Origin: RGIG3178 sp963674495
GTDB taxonomy: Bacteria; Bacillota; Clostridia; Christensenellales; QAND01
Direction of reading: 5' to 3'
DNA: 64,000 nt
Assembly (NCBI GenBank): GCA_963674495.2
Contig: CAXXLG010000002.1
Location: forward strand, 1,116,001-1,180,000
The notes under the pieces were generated by a model. The model was not told the DNA's origin. It did not search any database and worked only from the letters and a program-made list of their open reading frames with translations. Position numbers and translations under genes: made by a program. Positions 54,592 to 63,350 of this stretch are shown piece by piece. Within the stretch, counting starts at the first letter, position 1. Each line of letters starts with the position of its first letter.

Positions 54592-55449
54592 TCAATCCAT
54601 TACCAGACCGAAATACGGTGCTTCGCCGTACGTGGGCATCTTTTTTTGTGCTTCTATAGCAAGCCAATGTATCATGCCAAAGGGCATGGGGTCGGGATCC
54701 CCTTGGGCACTTTGGTGTAAAAGGTAACGCTGCGCTTTGACCCGCTTATGCAATAGAGACAGGGCTGCTTGTCGATCAAGACCGAACAACCCCAGTTCTT
54801 TGACAGCGCACAGGTCATGCTCTATGGTGGCCAGCGCGTAGCCTTCGCCGTCACCACAGGAAAAATGCAGTGCAACACCGCCAAAACGCTTTGTACTTTG
54901 GATGGTATAGTCAAGGGTATCGATATCCCACTTGGCAAACAAAGCGCTGTGCTCAAATGCACGGTTGCGCATCATGAACAGTTGCTCGGCGGTAAGATCG
55001 GAAATATTGCCTTCGGGTTGTGGCAGATCCGAGGATTTAATCAGTTCTTCGCTACTGTAAAAAACGGTGGAGAAACCCTGGCTTTCATAGAACGAAAACA
55101 GTGAGAAGTGCGCAGGGACTAAGATGGCAGCGGCATCACCGTTGTCCCTCATCCATGATAGAGCATGCTCCATCAGCGAAGTACTGATGCCTAGGCCGCG
55201 CCAGGACTGCTCCGTGGCCACGGCATAGATGTAGCGGGCAGAAAAGGAGTGCACGCCGCATTGAAGCGTAATGGGAAGCATGGTCATCATGGCGACGAGT
55301 TCCTCATCGTCTTGGGTGCATACCAGCATGTTTTCATCGCGGTGCATATGCGTAAAATAATGCGAAACAAAGGCCTCGGAATCACCGAAAGCCTGTTTCC
55401 AGAGGGCGCGGATGTCCCCATGCATGCTGGGGATGGAAAATGAGATCAT
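54592..55449 (-). CDS. GNAT acetyltransferase (Eis-like layout)
   Basis: A 285-residue protein with an N-terminal GNAT domain (SARYIYAVATEQSWRGLG, ISTSLMEHALSWM, FYESQGFSTVFY) and a C-terminal half of a second GNAT/SCP-like domain. The acceptor is unknown. It overlaps the stop of the DUF2156 gene by 4 bases and is co-transcribed with it. Confidence 0.85.
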   Translation of the reverse strand: MISFSIPSMHGDIRALWKQAFGDSEAFVSHYFTHMHRDENMLVCTQDDEELVAMMTMLPITLQCGVHSFSARYIYAVATEQSWRGLGISTSLMEHALSWMRDNGDAAAILVPAHFSLFSFYESQGFSTVFYSSEELIKSSDLPQPEGNISDLTAEQLFMMRNRAFEHSALFAKWDIDTLDYTIQSTKRFGGVALHFSCGDGEGYALATIEHDLCAVKELGLFGLDRQAALSLLHKRVKAQRYLLHQSAQGDPDPMPFGMIHWLAIEAQKKMPTYGEAPYFGLVMD

Positions 55450-56342
55450 GTTTTTTGATCCACCGCCATATATTTGTCCACGATGCGTACAGGTTGATAG
55501 GATAGTTTGGCTTTTCTAAGGCCTTCCACACCCATGTCATCCTGCCGGTCTACAAATGGATAATCCATGCAATTGGCCAGCACAAATTGCTGGTTGATCA
55601 TGGGATAAGCGCCCCGAATATCGCTGAACGCCTTTTCGATGTGCACCATGAACGTGTCGTCGGTCAGCCGGTCGCCGATGGAGTACGCTACAATCTCTCC
55701 GCCGACGCGCAAAACGCCGCCGGAGAACGCCAAAGCCTCAAAATTCTCAAACGCCTGTTTTATGGCGCATGCTTCCTTTTTTAGATCGTCGTCATCCTGG
55801 CAATCCACCTGCAGGCACCAGAGGTTAGTCATAGCACGGCATTCTTCAATGTTGTCGGGATTGATGGGCTCGTACGCCCAGTCGGGATTGTCCTGTATAA
55901 AGCGGTTGATGTGATTGCGCTTGCTGTGCAATTTTTTGCCTGATAGTGTGGCCAGCTTTTGCGTATCGTAGATATAATCCGCATATTCGCGAATTTCGGT
56001 AAACTTAAATTCACCCGGGTACAGTGCCTCGAGTTTGTCCTTCTGTGCGCCCAACAATGCATGAAATTTCAGCGGCACACCATGCAGCGCGGCATCCTCG
56101 CGCAACGCGTCGATAACGGGTCTTAAATCGCCCCTGCCGGTGGGGAACAGATAGCTCTGCTCTTCAAGCCGGTCGGCAAGCAGCAGAAAATAGTTGCCCA
56201 TGCGTGCCACCTTGAGGTGATAGGGGATACGCCAAATGTAACTGTACGTAAAATTGTACTCTTCACATGGAATTTGTTCGATGGATAGGAGGGGGTCAAT
56301 CCAAGATCGATCCTCCAGTTCAATGGCTAAAAACGGTATCAT
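55446..56342 (-). CDS. DUF2156 / phosphatidylglycerol lysyltransferase-domain protein
   Basis: A 298-residue protein of the DUF2156 family (double GNAT fold). Landmarks are LSGKKLHSKRNHINRF, GGEIVAYSIGDRLTDDTFMVHIEKAF and GAYPMINQQFV, then GLRKAKLSYQP. There are no membrane helices, so it is like the soluble domain of MprF-type aminoacyl transferases; the acceptor is unknown. ATG 56342 follows AGGAGG. The pair with the downstream GNAT gene is common in Clostridia. Confidence 0.88.
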   Translation of the reverse strand: MIPFLAIELEDRSWIDPLLSIEQIPCEEYNFTYSYIWRIPYHLKVARMGNYFLLLADRLEEQSYLFPTGRGDLRPVIDALREDAALHGVPLKFHALLGAQKDKLEALYPGEFKFTEIREYADYIYDTQKLATLSGKKLHSKRNHINRFIQDNPDWAYEPINPDNIEECRAMTNLWCLQVDCQDDDDLKKEACAIKQAFENFEALAFSGGVLRVGGEIVAYSIGDRLTDDTFMVHIEKAFSDIRGAYPMINQQFVLANCMDYPFVDRQDDMGVEGLRKAKLSYQPVRIVDKYMAVDQKT

Positions 56343-56468
56343 ACATCCTCCTAAAATTCTTTGGGCAGGAAATCTTAACACCATTAATTTTACCATATCG
56401 CTGATAAATAACCAATACCATTGCACTTTGCTTTGCGCTCAACGCCACAAAACGAGCATAATATACTT

Positions 56469-57818
56469 TTAGATTACGCTCTTTTTAAGCCATTGATCGC
56501 CGTGTATGCGCCATTGGTAACAGATTGAACGCAGCACCCAGTCCAGATACATGCCTACCCAAATGCCCTGTACGCCCCAACCAAGAACGATGGCAAGTAC
56601 ATAGCTTGAACCGACACGCAGCATCAGCATGGAAAACACAGCGACCGCGGTTGTGTACCGTACATCGCCGGCGCCGCGAAGTGCAGCCGGTGTGAGGAAC
56701 GATGGCGCCCATAGAAACGGTACAACAAGGCAACACAGGCCTGTAATGGAGAGAATTTGCTTCTGAATCTGTGGGACGTCGGTATAAAAACGTGCCAAAG
56801 CCGGGGTGAAAACGTAGATCAAAGCAGAGGTAAGCGTCGCCACGACAATGCTGATAAACAGCAACTGCTTGGCTTTATTGCGTGCTTCTTTAAAATTACG
56901 CATGCCGATGTATCGGCCTACGATGGGCGTTGCAGCATTGGCAGCGGTAACGCCGGGCACCATCATTAAGAAGAACAGATTGTTGACAATGCCGTTTACC
57001 GCGATGGCGTTGGTGCCAAACGGAACGGCAAAAGTTTGTGTAATCAGCTTGCCGCCTTGGAATAGCAGGTTTTCAAGACATATCGGTATGCTGATCAGAA
57101 TCACCGGTTTGATGATCTGTTTTTCAAAATGAAGAGAAAACACTTTGGGGACTTTGAGGTTCTCGTTGCCCCGCTTGAGCAGATAAACGCCTGCAAGAGC
57201 GGAAAACACACGGGAGAGCAGCATGGCAATGCTTACACCCACGATGCCCGCGTCAAGCCATACCACCGCAAGCACCGACATCAGGGCATAGCTGCCGTTG
57301 TATACAAGCGCTGCGATAAGTGAAATATTGGGTTTGCCGCTGCCTCTAATCGCTCCGGTAGTCACATAATACACGGACATAAACGGGATCGAAGCAATAC
57401 AATAGGACAGGTAGATTGTGCTGTATTGATATACCAGTGCCTCGGAATCTGCCAGTATCAGCACAAGAAGCTGATTCATAAACGCAAAACAAAGGACTGC
57501 CATAACGATGGACACGCCAAGCGACATCATCATAGCTTGCGAGGCGGTCTTGCCCGTGGACACCACGTCACCCCGTCCACGGTGTTGCGCAACGGTAACG
57601 GTGACCGCAACACCCATAGCAAGGAAGACTTGTTGGAACAATTGGTTGAGTATGTTGAGCAGGTTGACCGACGCAACGGCGGCCATGCCGGTACGTTTGA
57701 CCAGCATGGATACAAGCATTCCGATCAACGCCATGGACAGCGTTTCAATAAAGAGGGGCGCGGACATGGAGCCAATCTCGCGCCAATCGTCCCGGCTTAT
57801 TGTGCCAAGAAGCTTCAT
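56469..57818 (-). CDS. MATE family efflux transporter
   Basis: A 449-residue 12-helix antiporter of the MATE family (NorM/DinF-like). It has the symmetric halves typical of the family (SMSAPLFIETLSMALIGMLV; VNGIVNNLFFLMMVPGVTAA), TGAIRGSGKPN and the matching AALRGAGDVRY in the second half. It exports cationic drugs or metabolites with Na+ or H+. ATG 57818 is preferred over one at 57866. Confidence 0.93.
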   Translation of the reverse strand: MKLLGTISRDDWREIGSMSAPLFIETLSMALIGMLVSMLVKRTGMAAVASVNLLNILNQLFQQVFLAMGVAVTVTVAQHRGRGDVVSTGKTASQAMMMSLGVSIVMAVLCFAFMNQLLVLILADSEALVYQYSTIYLSYCIASIPFMSVYYVTTGAIRGSGKPNISLIAALVYNGSYALMSVLAVVWLDAGIVGVSIAMLLSRVFSALAGVYLLKRGNENLKVPKVFSLHFEKQIIKPVILISIPICLENLLFQGGKLITQTFAVPFGTNAIAVNGIVNNLFFLMMVPGVTAANAATPIVGRYIGMRNFKEARNKAKQLLFISIVVATLTSALIYVFTPALARFYTDVPQIQKQILSITGLCCLVVPFLWAPSFLTPAALRGAGDVRYTTAVAVFSMLMLRVGSSYVLAIVLGWGVQGIWVGMYLDWVLRSICYQWRIHGDQWLKKSVI

Positions 57819-58213
57819 ATAAGTGCCTTCTTTCAAAAATAAAATATAAAACGCGTACTCAGACAACCAATCTACGCGTTATCTTTAACAATATCAAGCA
57901 CATCGTCCAAACGAGGTGATAAAGTGAATTTTACCATACATACTGATATTTGTCAGGCTAAACTTTCATTGTGGTCAGACTCTCAAAACGTGTAAAATCA
58001 TGGATATGGTAAAGATATTTTTTTTCAATTGCAACCATGGATATTTATGGGCATAATAAAGCATGTGGGTTATAACACGTCCGTATTGATGAACACAACG
58101 GGATATGACCATACCCGTATGGGATCAGGCATATGGGTAGGCGTACTGATCCGCTGTTAGCATAGTCTAACCAGGAGAGATTTTAAGTCCACATCTGAGA
58201 GGGGAATTTGTGA
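57819..58213. other. Divergent intergenic region, MATE / YibE
   Basis: About 395 bp without a gene. It holds the MATE promoter (57928-57956, minus strand) and leader. On the YibE side I see CCATACCCGTATGG (58109-58122), a possible operator, but no clear promoter. Confidence 0.5.
57928..57956 (-). promoter_or_regulatory. Promoter of the MATE gene
   Basis: On the minus strand, CTGACA (57956-57951), 17 bases, TAAAAT (57933-57928). It leaves a leader of about 105 bases before the start codon. Confidence 0.6.
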
Positions 58214-59386
58214 GTGACTCGAAAAGTAGTGATGATTGTTTCGGTTTTACTTATATTGCCACTGTTGATAACGGGATGCGCGGCGAATAACAGCGCAGAA
58301 GATGTTGTCCAGTGCAAGGCAAGGGTACTCAGCGTAACGGTGAACGAAATCGGTACGGCTGAATCGGGCGATGTGTATACACAGCAGATACTATGCGTTC
58401 AGCCCCTTGACGGTGAGTATGAAGGATTGCTGTTTGAAACCGAAGTCTCGTATCAAACGCCGAACAACCAAAATTTGGCACTTTACAGGCCGGGAGATCG
58501 GGTTCTTTTGGACATCTATCCGGGCGTAGAGGACCAAGACATGTATGTCAGCATACACTCGCTGATCCGTGCGCCCTATGTCGCCGCTCTTGTGGTGTTC
58601 TTTCTGGTGTTGATCGGGGTCATCGGAAAGCGCAAAGGACTCAAAACGATTGTGTCCCTATCCTTTACGGTGGGTGCGGTCATATTGGTGCTCATACCCG
58701 CCATAGCATCGGGGAAGGACCCCGTGTTGTACACGATTATGGTCAGTATTCTCATCTCAGTCTTTACGCTTGTAGTCGTCTGCGGCTGGAACAAGAAGGC
58801 GCTGGCCGCTATTTTGGGCACGATAAGCGGGCTTTGCTGCGCCGGATTGATTACCATGGTTGCCAACGCGTTCATCAGGATATCCGCCATCCAACTGGAG
58901 GATATTGAAATGCTGGTGGTCAGCGGATCGAATTTCACGTTTAACCTGTCCGGGTTGATCACCGCCGCCATATTGATTAGCTGCCTTGGCGCGGTGATGG
59001 ACGTGAGCACGTCCATTTCCTCGGTGGTCAATGAAGTATTCGAGACCGACCCGTCGCTTTCAAGGCGTGCGCTTCTGGGCTCGGGTATGTCTGTGGGACG
59101 GGATATCATGGGAACGATGGCCAACACGCTGATTTTGGCGTATACCGGCGGCGCCTTGATTCTGATTGTCACATGGTCGGTATATCATGTTTCATTCCTC
59201 GATATGATGAACGTGGACTATATCGTGGTGGAGATCGTAAAGGTCATCTGCGGCAGCATCGGCATGATTTTGACCATTCCGTTTACCGCCTGGATCGCTT
59301 CGTTTTTGATCAAGAGCAAATGGGGAATTAAAAGGCGGCGGTTCCAAAGGATAACGCGAAAAAGCGAAGCGGTTGGGGAGGAGTAG
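58214..59386 (+). CDS. YibE/F family membrane protein
   Basis: A 390-residue protein with a lipobox-like N terminus (LLITGCAANN), an extracytoplasmic beta domain and then about seven transmembrane helices with the YibE/F core (AVMDVSTSISSVVNEVFE, GRDIMGTMANTLILAY). Function is unknown. The start is GTG 58214 after AGAGGGG. A small hairpin (GTAGGT/ACCTAC) follows the stop. Confidence 0.88.
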   Translation: MTRKVVMIVSVLLILPLLITGCAANNSAEDVVQCKARVLSVTVNEIGTAESGDVYTQQILCVQPLDGEYEGLLFETEVSYQTPNNQNLALYRPGDRVLLDIYPGVEDQDMYVSIHSLIRAPYVAALVVFFLVLIGVIGKRKGLKTIVSLSFTVGAVILVLIPAIASGKDPVLYTIMVSILISVFTLVVVCGWNKKALAAILGTISGLCCAGLITMVANAFIRISAIQLEDIEMLVVSGSNFTFNLSGLITAAILISCLGAVMDVSTSISSVVNEVFETDPSLSRRALLGSGMSVGRDIMGTMANTLILAYTGGALILIVTWSVYHVSFLDMMNVDYIVVEIVKVICGSIGMILTIPFTAWIASFLIKSKWGIKRRRFQRITRKSEAVGEE

Positions 59387-59450
59387 GTAGAAGAACCTAC
59401 AACTCGCTTCCTCTGCCACCGGCAGCACTCGTTTCCGGTTCCCTAAGCGA

Positions 59451-59484
59451 CCACTGCCCCTCTTGAATCCCCACTGCGTGGGGC
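59451..59484 (-). repeat. Inverted partial copy of the island repeat
   Basis: The reverse complement (GCCCCACGCAGTGGGGATTC then AAGAGGGGCAGTGG) matches the last 35 bases of the two long repeats at 61.3 and 62.9 kb. It lies in a gene-free stretch (59387-59639) between YibE/F and the Spo0A-C-like gene. The rest of the stretch shows nothing else I recognise. Confidence 0.85.
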
Positions 59485-59639
59485 ATGAGAATAAACACAG
59501 ATGGCAATATAGGCGGACAACCATTGTGGACAGAAGATGAAAATATTTGATATTTTCGATGGTGGAGGCTGAGGCCATGGCTTTCAAAGGTAATCGGAAT
59601 TTCTCAACATCATGGGACGGCAGGGGATATAGTTAACGC

Positions 59640-59876
59640 CTATTCGTCCACATGCATCCGGGCAAAATGCGCAATCACGTCCTCCGCCGTTAAAGAATTG
59701 TTGTGTTTTGTCGGTATGGAATCCCAAAAAGCTTGTATGGCGGGATCGTCATTATCTCGGGCAGCTGCAATGGCGATTTCTATATTTTGCCGCACGCTCT
59801 CCACGCTGATTCCTTCCTTTTTCGCCACGGAATTCAGGGCTTTTTGGACGGCTTTTTCCATGGACTTGTCGGACAT
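59640..59876 (-). CDS. Spo0A-C-like small protein
   Basis: A 78-residue helical protein: KALNSVAKKEGISVESVRQN, IEIAIAAARDNDDPAIQAFW, SLTAEDVIAHFARM. It resembles a common clostridial family of about 75 residues annotated as Spo0A C-terminal-domain-like. The recognition is from memory. No DNA-binding role has been shown by anything here. ATG 59876 is followed by a plausible reading; the upstream AAAGGGGATG is a good site. Confidence 0.6.
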   Translation of the reverse strand: MSDKSMEKAVQKALNSVAKKEGISVESVRQNIEIAIAAARDNDDPAIQAFWDSIPTKHNNSLTAEDVIAHFARMHVDE

Positions 59877-60068
59877 GCCGCATCCCCTTTCCCCTTAATC
59901 GAACATTTATGATTGACTGATGCAGACAAGCGGCGTAAACTACAATTTAGAGAGATTGAGTATGTACGCCGCTATGACCCGCCGCACGATACGCACGGTT
60001 TTGTTTTGTGCAATATTATCGTGCATGTTTAGTATAACTAGAATAAATTAGAAAGTCAAGCAAAAATA

Positions 60069-60082
60069 CTAAATATATTTAG
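60069..60082. promoter_or_regulatory. Palindrome at the XRE ribosome site
   Basis: CTAAATATATTTAG is a perfect 14-base palindrome that shares its last bases with the AGGAG ribosome site of the XRE gene. A bound repressor, possibly the XRE protein itself, could act here. Confidence 0.4.
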
Positions 60083-60091
60083 GAGATTTAT

Positions 60092-60397
60092 ATGTTTTGG
60101 CAGAGGTTTAAAGAGCTTTGCAATAAGGTTAAGAGATCCCCCAATGCAATTACTAAGGAATTGGGATTATCTTCTGCCACAGCCACAAGTTGGAAAAGCG
60201 GGACTATGCCAAATGGGTCTGCTTTAAAATCAATTGCTGAATATTTCAATGTAACCGTTGATTACCTTTTGGGATTAACGGCCAATCCCCGGCCTCGGAA
60301 TGATAGAGAAGAATTTTTTAGCAATGTCACAGATGACGAGCGCGCCGCACTGGAAGCATTTTTGAAAACGTATAGAGAGCAAAAAAATAAGAGTTAA
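60092..60397 (+). CDS. XRE-family transcriptional regulator
   Basis: A 101-residue protein. The N-terminal helix-turn-helix is FKELCNKVKRSPNAITKELG, LSSATATSWKSGTMPNGSAL, then IAEYFNVTVDYLLGL, as in phage-type Cro/CI-like repressors. A short C-terminal helix (DDERAALEAFLKTYREQ) probably dimerises. It may control the island genes around it. Ends at a terminator. Confidence 0.9.
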   Translation: MFWQRFKELCNKVKRSPNAITKELGLSSATATSWKSGTMPNGSALKSIAEYFNVTVDYLLGLTANPRPRNDREEFFSNVTDDERAALEAFLKTYREQKNKS

Positions 60398-60399
60398 AA

Positions 60400-60428
60400 T
60401 TAGCACCTTAACAAAGGTGCTTTTATTT
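60400..60428 (+). terminator. Terminator of the XRE gene
   Basis: AGCACCTT / AAGGTGCT with an AACA-type loop, then TTTATTT. Confidence 0.85.
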
Positions 60429-60501
60429 ATGTGAACAGAGTAGGGGAGAGATACGGATTAATAGGGACAAGTGACCTGTCTCTGTATTTCTGTGGAGCAA
60501 G

Positions 60502-60517
60502 CAAAAGAACCGACCCC
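60502..60517 (-). repeat. Short core of the island repeat, inverted
   Basis: CAAAAGAACCGACCCC differs at one base from the reverse complement of the GGGGACGGTTCTTTTG core found in both long repeats. Confidence 0.7.
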
Positions 60518-60535
60518 TTGCTTATCAACAAAATA

Positions 60536-60565
60536 TTACAATATTTGCCATGTAAGTGGTATAAT
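60536..60565 (+). promoter_or_regulatory. Putative promoter of the HslV-like gene
   Basis: TTACAA (60536-60541), 18 bases, TATAAT (60560-60565), 26 bases before the start codon. Confidence 0.55.
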
Positions 60566-60591
60566 GTACAAAGTGCTTGCGGGGTGTTTTT

Positions 60592-61179
60592 ATGAGTGTT
60601 GTTTTGGTAAGCGCTATGGAGAATTTTATTATATTTATGAGCGATGGACGAGTTTCTAACAAAATCTTTGGGACCACCATTGTTATCAAGGAAAACTGCA
60701 AAAAACTATTAAGAATTAACGACAATGTATGTGTAGGATTTACTGGCGGTGTTGACGCATGCTTGTGTACGCTAAAGGCATTGGAACCTTATAATATGGC
60801 AAGCTTGGGATTGCATAAAACGGTTAGCATTTTATACGAGAAAGCAAAAACCGTACACGATGAAAACCATTTCTTAAACAATGCAATAAGCATGGTGGTG
60901 GGCGGGAAAACAAACAAATCAATGGAGTTTCATGTGTTTGGTTCCAAATACGGTTTTAAGAAAACCATACACCAACCAAAAGGTGACAACTTAGAATATC
61001 TGATGCTATATTCTGATAGGGTTGAATCTGACACGTTTTTAAAACACCTTCAAGCGAACATCCCGCTCAACTCCATAGAAAAACATGAAAAAGCAATGAA
61101 GGACTGCATAGATGAAGTAGCTAAAAGTGATGACACTGTGAATGCAGTCAAGTTTAAGGAGGTGATCGTGCTTGCATAA
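60592..61179 (+). CDS. HslV/proteasome-beta-like Ntn-hydrolase-fold protein
   Basis: A 195-residue AT-rich gene. The N terminus, SVVLVSAMENFIIFMSDGRV after the initiator Met, aligns with the HslV start TTIVSVRRNGHVVIAGDGQ: Asp17 is at the same distance from residue 1. IKENCKKLLRINDNVCVGFT aligns with HslV [20 protein letters not shown], including a candidate catalytic lysine (Lys37 here, Lys33 in HslV). The nucleophile position is serine, not threonine. No ATPase partner (HslU-like) is adjacent. ATG 60592 follows GGGGTG; it ends at an attenuator-like hairpin in the left repeat. Confidence 0.6.
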   Translation: MSVVLVSAMENFIIFMSDGRVSNKIFGTTIVIKENCKKLLRINDNVCVGFTGGVDACLCTLKALEPYNMASLGLHKTVSILYEKAKTVHDENHFLNNAISMVVGGKTNKSMEFHVFGSKYGFKKTIHQPKGDNLEYLMLYSDRVESDTFLKHLQANIPLNSIEKHEKAMKDCIDEVAKSDDTVNAVKFKEVIVLA

Positions 61180-61263
61180 AATTATCACTATAACAATTCA
61201 GGGGGTAAAAAATCACATCTACAAAAGAAGAAATAGATAAACGGAATCATCCCTTGACGTACT

Positions 61264-61427
61264 AAGAAACACGGGGACGGTTCTTTTGTTTCAATATTTG
61301 TAACGACAATAGGTTCTCCTTAGGGAGAGCCTTATTTTGAATCCGGCGTTTATCTATCTTCCCTCTAAAAGACATGGTTTCGCCCTTAGCCCCACGCAGT
61401 GGCCGTTTCAAGAGGGGCAGGGGGTCG
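61264..61427 (+). repeat. Island repeat, left copy
   Basis: About 164 bp beginning AAGAAACACGGGGACGGTTC and ending CAAGAGGGGCAGGGGGTCG, roughly 85 % identical by eye to 62876-63036 in the same orientation. It contains a hairpin (AGGTTCTCC / GGAGAGCCT, 61311-61331) followed by a T tract that could end the HslV-like transcript. The rest of 61180-61544 has no gene. Confidence 0.88.
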
Positions 61428-61544
61428 CCAGGGGGCCTGGGGAGAAAATCGGAAGTCTCCCTGGCCCCTTGGCATATATATAATAGTTTGTTGATAATGA
61501 GAGCCTCTGAAAAAATATATTGATATTTATATAAAGATTCCTAA

Positions 61545-62744
61545 TCAATCAAAGAACTTTTTATATTTTATATATTTATCCTGATTGAAAATATCTAGAG
61601 TATCATCTGTTTTTTGGCGAATGAGTCTTCTACAGATGTTTATTCTATGCAACATCGGACCTATAACTGTATCGGTCTGATTGAGATATAAATAAATATC
61701 TTCAAGACTAACGGGTATTTTATAACCATGTTGACAACTTGATATTATTATACCTGCGTCTCGCAAAGGGGGAATGATTTGTCGATATAAATAATCCCTT
61801 GTTACCGAGCGATCGGCATACTCAGATAATACTGTTTTTAACTGGATTGAGGAAATAAACTTAAATGCATCAATATTACGAACTTGAAATAACAAGTATT
61901 TTAAAAAGGCTATTTGTAGTCTCTTATCTATGTTTTCGTCATCCTTATATTTATTCATATACGTCTCTGCTTGTGTTATAGCGAGATCATAGATACTGCT
62001 ATCAAATCTTTTATCATCATCTGATACGATTGTTCCCTTGGGATGTTTAATAGGAAAATGTTCACAATAAAAGATTTTTCCTCGCAATATATCTTGAAAT
62101 TTAATTTGAGATTGACCAGTATGCCCTTTATATAAGGAACCCGCTATCATGTCTGATAATTGGGTTATATTACTGCTAGTACTATCAATAAAATCAAAAT
62201 CATATTCGTCAAAAAAATTATACTGGGGACGGTTCTTTGAAACATATTCCTTAAAGCCAGTTTGAAATTCCGATGTGCCAATCTGATCAGCTATTATATT
62301 TAACTTGTGATATACAGTGTATAAATTATTATATAGACGGTTATGTAAATATTTAATAAAAGATATTTTATAATCCTTCAAAGGTGAATCGTCGTAGAAT
62401 AATTTCTTATCAGCAAGAAGATAGATTATTTTAAAATTAAGTTGTAGTAAATCTGTGATAACAGCCAATCTCCGTCTGTCGTTGTCGCCAATACTACTTG
62501 ATTTCATTTCGCCGTTGCCGAACTTTTTATTTCTAATATGTTCGATTGATATTTCAAGATTATGAATATCACTGTTATTTACAATTATCGCACAAATTAA
62601 GAAATATCGAGAAGTGCCTTCTTTAACAAAATCAAAGCCAAAGTTCCCGCACTCATCGATGAATGCAGTACGTCCAGGTTCGGATGATATTATTTGAGCT
62701 TGCTCGATATCGTCAAATGATAACTGATGAATTGTTTCTTCCAT
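61545..62744 (-). CDS. DUF3800 domain-containing protein
   Basis: A 399-residue AT-rich gene. The N-terminal DUF3800 domain starts at FIDECGNFGFDF (the D-E-x-G motif), with YFLICAIIV; it is predicted to have an RNase H-like fold with acidic residues and is often found in mobile or defence-rich regions. The last 150 residues are helical and end in a winged-helix-like part (YLYRQIIPPLRDAGIIISSC). No cognate partner is evident. ATG 62744 follows AGAGG. It sits alone between two direct repeats. Confidence 0.75.
   Translation of the reverse strand: MEETIHQLSFDDIEQAQIISSEPGRTAFIDECGNFGFDFVKEGTSRYFLICAIIVNNSDIHNLEISIEHIRNKKFGNGEMKSSSIGDNDRRRLAVITDLLQLNFKIIYLLADKKLFYDDSPLKDYKISFIKYLHNRLYNNLYTVYHKLNIIADQIGTSEFQTGFKEYVSKNRPQYNFFDEYDFDFIDSTSSNITQLSDMIAGSLYKGHTGQSQIKFQDILRGKIFYCEHFPIKHPKGTIVSDDDKRFDSSIYDLAITQAETYMNKYKDDENIDKRLQIAFLKYLLFQVRNIDAFKFISSIQLKTVLSEYADRSVTRDYLYRQIIPPLRDAGIIISSCQHGYKIPVSLEDIYLYLNQTDTVIGPMLHRINICRRLIRQKTDDTLDIFNQDKYIKYKKFFD
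62225..62238 (-). repeat. Repeat core inside the DUF3800 gene
   Basis: GGGGACGGTTCTTT, 14 bases identical to the start of the flanking repeats, lies in the coding frame and encodes KNRP on the minus strand. Confidence 0.7.
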
Positions 62745-62875
62745 CTTTAAGCCTCTGTAACAGCAGTGGGGTTGTGTCATAAATATCATTGTTTTACATA
62801 TGTACGACGAAGATAAATATAGTTACATCCTAATAAATAATAACACATTAAGGGAGTATCATTCAATAATAATTC

Positions 62876-63036
62876 AAGAAACACGGGGACGGTTCTTTTG
62901 TTTCAATTTCTGTACGATAATAGGCTCTCCTCACAGAGGGCCTTAGTTTAAACTGGCGTTTATCTATCTTCCCTCTGAAAGACATGGTTTTGCCATTAGC
63001 CCCACGCAGTGGGGATTCAAGAGGGGCAGGGGGTCG
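62876..63036 (+). repeat. Island repeat, right copy
   Basis: About 161 bp, direct copy of 61264-61427. The internal hairpin is AGGCTCTCC / GAGGGCCT (62926-62947). Both copies are followed further downstream by a GGCCCCTTGGCA-ATATA sequence, though the bases between differ. Confidence 0.88.
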
Positions 63037-63350
63037 TAGACGAGCGTAGAGTAAGCGAGAGGAATCTTCCTCTGAAAGACATGGGCTCAGACTTCGCTGC
63101 CGCTCATCTTCACCACATGCTTTCAGAACCTCCCGCTCCCTTTTTCGCCCACTGGGCGCGGTCGCGTCCGGTTCCCCGGCCCCTTGGCAAATATAGAATA
63201 TTTTTAACCTGCCACCCAAAACGGAAAGGGCTTCGCCCCTAAAACCTCATTCAAGGGACAAAGCCACTTCTTGTTTCACAATGGACTGAAATCCACATCG
63301 CGATGCCGCGTCTAACACATACGTTTTATCTTTTTTAATCAAGATTGTAC
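63037..63350. other. Gene-free stretch after the right repeat
   Basis: It contains CTTCCTCTGAAAGACATGG (63067-63085), which repeats a piece of the right copy, GGCCCCTTGGCAAATATA (63178-63195), and GGGCTTCGCCCCT (63228-63240). A long minus-strand open frame (62863-63219) only reads through repeat DNA. No gene is supported. Confidence 0.6.

Noticed and set aside
62863..63219. 118-codon open frame on the minus strand
   Set aside because: It runs through repeat DNA and its translation has the arginine/proline-rich look of translated repeats. No ribosome site.
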